A stretch of 11,535 nt of DNA from Phycisphaerae bacterium. Its GTDB lineage: Bacteria; Planctomycetota; Phycisphaerae; UBA1845; Fen-1342. Numbering within the stretch: position 1 is the first letter of the stretch; every line of letters begins with the position of its first letter. Location: assembly GCA_020058145.1 (NCBI GenBank), contig JAGVEP010000173.1, positions 1 to 11,535 on the forward strand, read 5' to 3'. Below the pieces are notes generated by a model. The model was not told where the DNA came from. It saw only the letters and a list, made by a program, of their open reading frames with translations, and ran no database searches. The position numbers were made by a program, and so were the translations under genes. Of the stretch, positions 6,112 through 11,535 are shown piece after piece.

Positions 6112-8049
6112 ATGCCTTTCAGAGTCGGTCGCGCGTGCCTGAACACTCCGGTACTCGATGCCTTGCTTGCTCTGCTAGCGCTGAGCGGTTGCTCACCACC
6201 GGGCGGTACGTCCCCGGCTCAGAACGGCAGTTCCGGCCTGGACAATGGGGTTGACAGCGTCGCTCAGGGCGAAGGTGGCGCCGCGGACAATTCTCAGGCG
6301 CCAGGCACTGGGAACCAGGGGAGCGCCACGGACGATTGTCAGGACCCGGGACCGTATGCCCTCAGTTGGTTGCACACGCCGGCAGGAGCGCCAGAACCGA
6401 ACCAACCTGACCGGCGATACCCGACCATCATCATCGTCCATGGTTTCAATCATGACCCCAACGACCCCAGCGTTCTTTGGCCGCAGCGGATGGCGGACAA
6501 GATCGTGGAGCTCATCAGGGATGAGAACTCGCTACAAAGCGATCCGAACATGGACGTCCTGGTGGATGACATCAACATCGCCTTCTGGAACTGGGGATAT
6601 TACCCGATCATCGATTCGCAGTGCTGCTACCGTGCCACGGCGGCAGCAGGGCAGGAACTCGGCGGCCAACTCGAACGGCTAATGGACGCCGGGACCGGGA
6701 CCATCGATCCCGATCCTTCGCGTATTCACCTCATCGGCTACAGCGACGGCGGGTATGTCTGTGCGGCTTGTGCGCACTCCATCGCGACCAGTGGGCGGGG
6801 CCGGATCGGCCAGCTTACCGGGTTGGACGTGCCCCAGAAGTACGATCCTACCTTGCCGGACAGTACGATCGACCCGAACGACTTCGACGCTGTCACTTGG
6901 TACCCGCTGCCCGGCATTCAGTGGTGGCAACCCATCGGTTCACTGCCCCTGCACGGCCCCAATGTCATAAGCGAGGACATTACCGCGCCGGACGTGGACC
7001 CTGACGTTTACCACACCGACGTACCTGACTGGTATATTGATCGTAAGATCGTCCGAGGGGATGACTGGGGGTCATGGTGGGACTCCTGGGTCGCGGTCAA
7101 GCGGGCCTATTGGCCACGAAACTGCACCGGTCGGTTTGTGCTGGATGTCTCCTATAAACTGGAATGCCAAGGCCTGGACGGATTTGACGGAAGCGGGCAG
7201 CGCATCTTGGCGGAGCCTGCAAGCGAAGCTGACCAGAAGCATTATGTCATTCTGCCGTCTAGTGAGCCGCTTTCCTCCATCCAGCTTGAGCGCGAGATAT
7301 CGTCCGGGTCGGTTTACCCGGCAAAGTCAAAAGTGATCGCTTCGGGTTCCGGTAGTGTAACCTCGCCACTCGCGACTTGCAGCTGGCTGGGCGGATTGTT
7401 GGCTTTACGGACTTCTGGTTGGGCCGAGTGGGGCTCTGCGTACGCCAAGGGGACAATCAACTCCATCGCCGAGGTCGCCTGGGGCTCGCCCCTGCTGGAC
7501 GCGATGGGGGAGCATCTGCCCAGTTTGCTCGTAGTCCAGACTTTTGGCAGCGAGCCTCAGCGTCTGCAATGGCAAGGTCACGAGAGGACGCTCCTTGGCA
7601 CGACCCTGGGCGGCACGCGGGAATCCTTGCTCAACGTCGATGAGGGTCTCACGATAACTTCGATAACTTCACACTGGGAGAGCGAGGTGCGCGACGGTGT
7701 CGTTCCGACCGCATCCGCTGGCTTCTCTATTTTTGAGTTGGGCGTCGACATGGGCTTCGAGGGGGTACGATTAGGCTCTGGCTCCTCTGCTGCCTTCATA
7801 TGTCCGCCCAAATTGAAGGCGACGCTCTTCGCCAATAGCGCTTCTCTGCATCGTAAAGGCGCCGGTGAGACCATTTGGGGAGGCGACATCAAGTACGAGG
7901 AAACGCGAGGCGAGGAAACGCGAGGCGATAGCGTGTCTTTCGTTCCTGGGCGCCCCGGGTTGTGTGTGATCCGATATCGACTGTCATCTACTGACGACGA
8001 TAGCACTGCCGGCACAAATGTAACGATCTTCGTACCTGGAGAGCGGTAG
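6112..8049 (+). CDS. Large lipoprotein with lipase-like alpha/beta-hydrolase domain
   Basis: 645 residues with a strong Shine-Dalgarno (GGAGG at 6101-6105, 6 nt before ATG). A signal peptide ends in the lipobox ALSGC, with lipidated Cys27. A low-complexity Gly/Asn/Gln/Ser linker runs to about residue 75. The hydrolase domain then shows TIIIVHGFNHDP (105-116, HGF oxyanion strand), the nucleophile elbow IGYSDGG (208-214, Ser211), and QLTGLDVPQ (234-242), which resembles the catalytic-Asp strand of pancreatic-type lipases (Asp239). His301 in VYHTDVPDWYI is a candidate catalytic histidine. The roughly 270 C-terminal residues look beta-rich and unrecognised. Near the end, EETRG is repeated exactly (596-605). 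The likely role is hydrolysis of esters or lipids at the cell surface; substrate unknown. The next frame starts immediately after the stop. Confidence 0.85.
   Translation: MPFRVGRACLNTPVLDALLALLALSGCSPPGGTSPAQNGSSGLDNGVDSVAQGEGGAADNSQAPGTGNQGSATDDCQDPGPYALSWLHTPAGAPEPNQPDRRYPTIIIVHGFNHDPNDPSVLWPQRMADKIVELIRDENSLQSDPNMDVLVDDINIAFWNWGYYPIIDSQCCYRATAAAGQELGGQLERLMDAGTGTIDPDPSRIHLIGYSDGGYVCAACAHSIATSGRGRIGQLTGLDVPQKYDPTLPDSTIDPNDFDAVTWYPLPGIQWWQPIGSLPLHGPNVISEDITAPDVDPDVYHTDVPDWYIDRKIVRGDDWGSWWDSWVAVKRAYWPRNCTGRFVLDVSYKLECQGLDGFDGSGQRILAEPASEADQKHYVILPSSEPLSSIQLEREISSGSVYPAKSKVIASGSGSVTSPLATCSWLGGLLALRTSGWAEWGSAYAKGTINSIAEVAWGSPLLDAMGEHLPSLLVVQTFGSEPQRLQWQGHERTLLGTTLGGTRESLLNVDEGLTITSITSHWESEVRDGVVPTASAGFSIFELGVDMGFEGVRLGSGSSAAFICPPKLKATLFANSASLHRKGAGETIWGGDIKYEETRGEETRGDSVSFVPGRPGLCVIRYRLSSTDDDSTAGTNVTIFVPGER
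7897..7926 (+). repeat. 15 bp tandem duplication in the hydrolase gene
   Basis: GAGGAAACGCGAGGC occurs twice back to back (7897-7911 and 7912-7926). It keeps the frame and doubles the pentapeptide EETRG. Confidence 0.9.
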
Positions 8050-8382
8050 GTGATTGACATGTTTCTCGGCTTCGCCAAGCTCGCCGAACCAAACTCGAGA
8101 GCGCTGGGCTCCGTGGGAGATCGATTGCCGCTTCGTTCGTCACTCGAGGGTGCCCGGGCGGGCATTTTTGAGCGCACAAAGAACAGTCGCAGCCCTTGGC
8201 TGCCGAACAAATGCGAGCGCCTTTACATCATCGACAGTTTCAATTCTGAGGGCGTGCCGATATACTCAAAAGGTGTGCGGCGGCGCACCGGGACGCCCGA
8301 TGAAGAGTTCTACATCCTCATTTCCGGTAAGCGCTCCGTCCGGTCGGATTATATCGACGTACGAACGGTGCCCGCTGTGTGA
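8050..8382 (+). CDS. Hypothetical protein overlapping the zinc-ribbon gene
   Basis: 110 codons from a GTG directly after the hydrolase TAG (ATG 8059 is an alternative start). I do not recognise the product. The composition from about residue 35 onward is protein-like, e.g. ERLYIIDSFNSEGVPIYSK and DEEFYILISGKRS, whereas the zinc-ribbon frame over the same bases is Ser/Arg-rich and shadow-like. There is no Shine-Dalgarno. It overlaps the next frame by 83 bp. Three readings are possible: a small gene coupled to the hydrolase, a partner overlapping a zinc-ribbon antitoxin, or the N-terminal half of one protein split from the zinc ribbon by a frameshift near 8340-8380. Confidence 0.35.
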   Translation: MIDMFLGFAKLAEPNSRALGSVGDRLPLRSSLEGARAGIFERTKNSRSPWLPNKCERLYIIDSFNSEGVPIYSKGVRRRTGTPDEEFYILISGKRSVRSDYIDVRTVPAV

Positions 8383-8569
8383 CTCTCGGGATATCGCGTT
8401 AGGCACGGAACGCGTCGCGGTCGCGCTGCCTGGCGACAAGACGATTTCGCTCAGCCTCCGCCGCTGGGCGTGCCCGGCCTGCCGCGAGAAGTTTCTAACA
8501 GCGGATTCTCGACGCAAGCTCGACATGGCGGTGACTGCCGCCCGGACACGTCGTCGCGGCAGCGGTTAG
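8300..8569 (+). CDS. YgiT-type zinc-ribbon protein (MqsA-like antitoxin N-domain)
   Basis: 89 codons from ATG 8300; the start is uncertain because there is no Shine-Dalgarno and the first 20 residues overlap the preceding frame. Recognisable sequence begins at YERCPLCDSRDIALG. Two CxxC knuckles (CPLC and CPAC) are about 32 residues apart, with LRRWACPACREKFLTADSRRKLD between and after, matching the layout of YgiT-type zinc fingers (C-x-x-C ... C-x-x-C-x-E-x-(F/Y)-L-(T/S)). In MqsA this domain is the toxin-binding part of an antitoxin, but many free-standing copies have no known partner. No helix-turn-helix domain follows. The last residues are basic (RTRRRGSG). If it is half of a toxin-antitoxin pair, the partner would have to be the overlapping upstream frame, which shows no MqsR motif that I recognise. 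Confidence 0.6.
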   Translation: MKSSTSSFPVSAPSGRIISTYERCPLCDSRDIALGTERVAVALPGDKTISLSLRRWACPACREKFLTADSRRKLDMAVTAARTRRRGSG

Positions 8570-8583
8570 GCTCTTGAAGAGCC
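8569..8583. terminator. Short palindrome between convergent genes, possible terminator
   Basis: GGCTCTTGAAGAGCC is a perfect 7+1+7 palindrome that begins within the zinc-ribbon stop codon, 55 bp before the guaA stop on the other strand. As RNA it would fold as a 5 bp stem with a 5 nt loop. No T-run follows, so its terminator strength is doubtful. Confidence 0.35.
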
Positions 8584-8638
8584 TCATCCTCGCCAGCAGA
8601 ACCGACTGCCGGCGTCTGCAGCGAATCCCTGACTGCCG

Positions 8639-10192
8639 CTACTGCCACTCAATCGTGCTCGGCGGCTTGCTGCTGATGTCGTATGCCACGCGGTTCACGC
8701 CGGGGACTTCGTTGATGATCCGATTACTGACCGTCGCGAGCACGGCGTAGTCGATGTGAACCCAATCGGCGGTCATGAAGTCCTTTGATTCGACCAGCCG
8801 GATCACGACCACGTTCTGCCCCTCGTACGAGCGGCCGTCGCCCATCACGCCGACGCTCGCGACCGGTACCAGCACCGCGAAGCCCTGCGCAACCTTGCGA
8901 TACCACCCGGCGGCGTGCAATTCCTCGAGCAGAATGTCGTCCGCCGCACGGAGAATCTCCAGCCGCTGTTCGGTCACGTCGCCGGCGATGCGGACCGCCA
9001 GACCGGGGCCGGGGAACGGGTGTCGCCAGACCAGGTTCTCCGGCAGGCCCAGTGCCTCGCCGACCCGCCGCACCTCGTCCTTGAACAGCAGCCGCAGCGG
9101 CTCGACCAGTTCAAAGCCCAGTTCCACCGGCAGCCCGCCGACGTTGTGATGCGATTTGATGACCGCGGAATGCCCCGTTGGACCGTGCCCGGACTCAATC
9201 ACGTCGGGATAAATCGTGCCCTGGGCCAGGAAGCGCGCCCCCGGTATCGCTTTCGCCTCCTGCTTGAACACCTCGATGAACTCGTGGCCGATGATGCGCC
9301 GTTTTTCTTGCGGATCGAGCACGCCGGCGAGCTTGCTCAGGAACCGCTGGCGGGCGTCGACGACGCGCAGGTCCATGCCGAAGTGGTCGTGGAACGTGGT
9401 CTCGACGAGTGCAGCCTCGTTCGTGCGGCACAGCCCGTTGTCCACAAAGATGCAGATCAGCCGGGCGCCGATCGCGCGGTGTAGGAGGCCCGCGGTGACG
9501 CTGCTGTCCACGCCGCCGGAGAGGCCACAGATCACGCGGTCGTCCGGTCCGACCTGCGTGCGCACGGTCTCCACGGCGGCCTCGATCACGTTCTCGACGC
9601 GCCAATCGCCGCGGCAGCCGCAGATGTCGTAGACGAAGTTGCGGATCATCTGCTCGCCGTTGGGCGTGTGCGTGACTTCCGGGTGGAATTGGACGCCGAA
9701 AACCGGCAGCGATTTGTGCCGCACGGCAGCGACGGGACAAGCTGCGGTGACGGCGATGGGCTCGAAGCAATCGGCGACCTCGGTCACGACGTCGCCGTGG
9801 CTCATCCACACGGAGATTTCGGGCGGCAGATGTGCCAGGACGCCGACGGGGCGGCGGACGTTCAGCCGCACGCGGCCGTACTCGCGCGTCTGCCCCGCGC
9901 GGACCTCGCCGCCCAGGAGTTGGCAGGCGATTTGCATGCCGTAACAAATGCCGAGGACCGGGACGCCAACATCGAATATGTCGCGTTCGCAGCGCGGGGC
10001 CCCGGCTGCATAGACGCTCGCCGGCCCGCCGGAGAGGATGATGCCCTTGACATTCAGCGCCCGCAGGCGTTCGGCAGGCGTGTTGGGGGCCAGCAGTTCG
10101 CTGTAAACGTGGTTTTCGCGCACGCGCCGGGCGATGAGCTGCGAATACTGACTGCCGAAGTCCAGGATCGCGATGGTTTCGCGGTTAGGCAT
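8639..10192 (-). CDS. guaA: GMP synthase (glutamine-hydrolysing)
   Basis: 517 residues, close to the 525 of the E. coli enzyme. It converts XMP to GMP using ATP and ammonia released from glutamine, the last step of guanine nucleotide synthesis in the cytoplasm. The N-terminal class I amidotransferase has GICYGMQ (81-87, catalytic Cys83) and the His/Glu of FHPE (His170, Glu172). The ATP pyrophosphatase domain starts with the P-loop SGGVDSS (225-231), followed by FVDNGLCR and GTIYPDVIES. The C-terminal dimerisation domain has HPFPGPGLAVRI (391-402) and ends in the family hallmark KPPSTIEWQ. The start is the ATG that opens MPNRETIAILDFGSQYSQ; the frame stays open a further 1.2 kb upstream, but over the oppositely oriented thioredoxin-like gene. 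No Shine-Dalgarno precedes the ATG. Confidence 0.98.
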   Translation of the reverse strand: MPNRETIAILDFGSQYSQLIARRVRENHVYSELLAPNTPAERLRALNVKGIILSGGPASVYAAGAPRCERDIFDVGVPVLGICYGMQIACQLLGGEVRAGQTREYGRVRLNVRRPVGVLAHLPPEISVWMSHGDVVTEVADCFEPIAVTAACPVAAVRHKSLPVFGVQFHPEVTHTPNGEQMIRNFVYDICGCRGDWRVENVIEAAVETVRTQVGPDDRVICGLSGGVDSSVTAGLLHRAIGARLICIFVDNGLCRTNEAALVETTFHDHFGMDLRVVDARQRFLSKLAGVLDPQEKRRIIGHEFIEVFKQEAKAIPGARFLAQGTIYPDVIESGHGPTGHSAVIKSHHNVGGLPVELGFELVEPLRLLFKDEVRRVGEALGLPENLVWRHPFPGPGLAVRIAGDVTEQRLEILRAADDILLEELHAAGWYRKVAQGFAVLVPVASVGVMGDGRSYEGQNVVVIRLVESKDFMTADWVHIDYAVLATVSNRIINEVPGVNRVAYDISSKPPSTIEWQ

Positions 10193-10199
10193 AGGCCGT

Positions 10200-10228
10200 T
10201 CGATACCACGGCCGCGTGCGGCGGTCAA
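10200..10228 (-). promoter_or_regulatory. Candidate guaA promoter, very close to the start codon
   Basis: On the minus strand TTGACC (10223-10228) and TATCGA (10200-10205) are 17 bp apart. The -10 box is a poor match, and it ends 7 nt before the ATG at 10192, so transcription would begin at the start codon. This agrees with the lack of a Shine-Dalgarno but is only suggestive. Confidence 0.25.
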
Positions 10229-10277
10229 TGCGCCGCGCCACGTAACGTTGCCGCCCGCTCCGAGGGCAAGATGAACA

Positions 10278-10306
10278 TTGCAGACGGTCGCCGATCTTCT
10301 TAGAAT
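10278..10306 (+). promoter_or_regulatory. Candidate promoter of the thioredoxin-fold gene
   Basis: TTGCAG (10278-10283) and TAGAAT (10301-10306) are separated by 17 bp. The -10 box is a five-of-six match and the -35 box keeps only TTG. Transcription would give a leader of about 60 nt ahead of ATG 10373. Confidence 0.35.
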
Positions 10307-10372
10307 GCGGATGGTGACGTGCCTCGCTGCGCTTCTCGATCTGCACGTCGGGAAAAACACTGGAGGAAAACG

Positions 10373-11356
10373 ATGTACCGCGCCACACCAACTCGAATCG
10401 TCGGCCCTGTCATGCTCGCGCTCTTCTCGGCGGTGCTGCCCGCGGTCGCCGCCGAACGCGTCGTGTTCGCTGAGAACTTCGTGTTCACGTGGTGACAGCC
10501 GTGGTGCGGATACGCCGGTCGGGCGTTGAACAGGATGATCGTGAACTACCCGGACACGTTCGCGTACTTGGAGATTCACGGCGAAGATGATTACTATCGG
10601 ATTCCCTGGGGCGTCGATCGGTGGCTCAACTACTACGCTGTGCCGGGCGCCCCGGCGACCTGGTTTGACGGCAGCATCCTTACTCTTGATGTCTATCTTA
10701 ACGACGATCAGCAGTACAACTGGTACCACGACTTGTACGAACAATGCCTCGCGGTGCCGACCGACGTGTCGGTCCAGCTTGGCGGCGTCGAACTCGATCC
10801 GAACACCCACACGTATCGCGTAACGGCTCGCGTCGCGCTCGATCCGGACGGGACGGGCAAGACGGTCCGCGTGTACATCCTGCACGCGCTGGACCACTAC
10901 CCCCCGAACGATATCCAGTATCGGTTTTGCGTGCGACCACCGGCTCCGACGCAGTCGCCATGGTGGGTCGCGGACGTAACGCTCGAGCCGGGACAGAGGG
11001 TGGATGTCCAGCGTGATTTCACGTTCGATCAGAACAGTTGGGCGCACCAGAGCGATATCGCGATCGTGGCGTGGGCTCAGCCGCCGGTCAGCGATGGCGC
11101 CAACGGCCAGGGCGCGTTCTGGAACTCCCGCTTGATGAGGTGGCCATTCACGCCCTTGTACGAGCGGGGCGACCTCAACTGTGACGGCGTCATGAACTTC
11201 GCTGATATCGACCCCTTCGTGCTGGCGCTGTCCGACCCGGCGGCCTACCAGGCGGCATATCCAGGCTGCGACACTCGCAACGCCGACTGCAACGGCGACG
11301 GCAGCGTGGATTTCGACGACATCAACGCGTTCGTGGCGCTGCTGAGCGGCGGTTGA
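10373..11356 (+). CDS. Secreted thioredoxin-fold/dockerin-like protein with in-frame TGA (candidate selenoprotein)
   Basis: Read through one internal TGA (codon 41), this frame gives 327 residues. The start has an excellent Shine-Dalgarno (GGAGG at 10362-10366, 6 nt before ATG) and a signal peptide (1-27, ending PAVAA). The mature N-terminus ERVVFAENFVFTW leads into the TGA, followed by QPWCGYAGRALNRM. Secreted thioredoxin-like proteins carry a redox cysteine after such an E-x-F-T-x-T-W strand and a second one before x-x-AG-x-AL, so the TGA takes the first-cysteine place and Cys45 the second, with three residues between instead of two. TFAYLEIHG (62-70) and the cis-Pro-like GAPATWFDG (92-100) complete the fold. 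A beta-rich domain spans about 128-260. A dockerin-like module with two calcium loops (GDLNCDG at 266-272, DCNGDGSVDFDDI at 305-317) ends the protein. Alternatives are a pseudogene or a base error. Without recoding, translation could only resume near TTG 10526, lacking export signal and active site. Confidence 0.75.
10493..10495 (+). other. In-frame TGA at a redox-cysteine position
   Basis: This is codon 41 of the thioredoxin-fold gene, between TGG (Trp40) and CAG (Gln42). It is the only in-frame stop between the ATG at 10373 and the terminal TGA at 11354-11356. A near copy, CGTGGTG, occurs 12 bp downstream (10488-10494 and 10500-10506), so Trp-TGA and Trp44-Cys45 are related four-codon units. 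A single base change would turn TGA into a Cys codon. Confidence 0.9.
10510..10527 (+). promoter_or_regulatory. SECIS-like stem-loop downstream of the TGA
   Basis: Pairs by hand: C10516-G10522, C10515-G10523, G10514-C10524, C10513-G10525, A10512-T10526, then T10511 bulged, then A10510-T10527. The loop is GGTCG (10517-10521) and begins 21 nt after the TGA. Bacterial SECIS elements sit just after the UGA with a small apical loop that has a G in its first two positions; the E. coli fdhF element has a GGUC loop and a bulged U in the 5' arm. The resemblance is real, but the stem is short and GC-rich DNA forms such hairpins often. Confidence 0.4.
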
Positions 11357-11382
11357 ACCGACGATCCGCCCGACGCTCATCG

Positions 11383-11461
11383 GAACACGAAGCACCAGCG
11401 AGTGCGACCCGGCACGCTCACTCGCGGGCGCACCCGACTCACTCGCTGGCGCTTCGTGTTC
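11383..11461. repeat. 22 bp imperfect inverted repeat after the thioredoxin-fold gene
   Basis: The left arm at 11383-11404 is the reverse complement of 11440-11461 with one mismatch in 22. The 35 nt between contains a degenerate extra copy of the core (11417-11431). It begins 27 nt after a stop codon and could act as a terminator or a REP-like element. Confidence 0.8.
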
Positions 11462-11535
11462 AGAACTCACTCGCTGGCGCTTCGTGTTCAGAACTCACTC
11501 GCTGGCGCTTCGTGTTCAGAACTCACTCGCTGGCG
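11436..11535. repeat. 28 bp tandem repeat array, running off the window
   Basis: The unit is AACTCACTCGCTGGCGCTTC followed by GTGTTCAG. Copies lie at 11436-11463 (first base G), 11464-11491, 11492-11519, and a partial copy at 11520-11535 cut by the window edge. Copies are identical apart from that first base, so the array is young. There is no spacer between units. Confidence 0.95.

Noticed and set aside
10506..10515. Alternative hairpin with GATA loop (GCG/CGC) as the SECIS
   Set aside because: The stem is 3 bp and the loop is only 13 nt from the TGA. The 10510-10527 hairpin fits the bacterial pattern better.
10193..11470. Long N-terminal extension of the guaA frame
   Set aside because: GMP synthase begins normally at the ATG at 10192. 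The extension is antisense to the thioredoxin-fold gene and runs into the 28 bp repeats.
11436..11535. CRISPR array
   Set aside because: The 28 bp units are directly adjacent with no spacers, so this is a plain tandem repeat.

Overview
The window is GC-rich bacterial DNA and most likely comes from a planctomycete, probably near the Phycisphaerae. The main pointer is the C-terminal dockerin-like module of the last gene (paired calcium loops of the form GDLNCDG / ADCNGDG with FADI / FDDI), which is very common on secreted proteins of that group. Several large secreted or lipid-anchored proteins and a menaquinone-type prenyltransferase fit this. The assignment is an inference from protein style; no rRNA gene is present.

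Layout. 297-1190 (+) is a UbiA/MqnP-like prenyltransferase. It overlaps by GTGA with 1187-2986 (+), a multi-pass GT-C type glycosyltransferase. Converging on this pair is 3073-3936 (-), a secreted collagen-like protein with a calcium-loop segment. Next on the minus strand are a small lipoprotein (4179-4490) and a Gfo/Idh/MocA oxidoreductase (4609-5670). After a 441 bp gap without a convincing gene, 6112-8049 (+) encodes a large lipoprotein with an alpha/beta-hydrolase (lipase-like) domain. It is followed by two small overlapping reading frames, one hypothetical (8050-8382) and one a YgiT-type zinc-ribbon protein (8300-8569). These face guaA (GMP synthase, 8639-10192, -), the one unambiguous housekeeping gene.

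Divergent from guaA, 10373-11356 (+) is the most interesting locus. A gene with a strong Shine-Dalgarno and a signal peptide encodes a thioredoxin-fold plus dockerin-like secreted protein. It is interrupted by a single in-frame TGA exactly at the expected redox-active cysteine. A stem-loop with a GGTC-containing loop and a bulged T lies 21 nt beyond the TGA, as in bacterial SECIS elements. I read it as a candidate selenoprotein, with a nonsense mutation or sequencing error as the alternative. A conventional gene caller would start at 10526 and lose the signal peptide and active site.

The right end (11383-11535) is a 28 bp tandem repeat with an inverted copy at its left edge, running off the window.

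The genes do not form one pathway. The shared theme is export: four or five of the products are secreted or lipid-anchored, and two carry calcium-loop modules.
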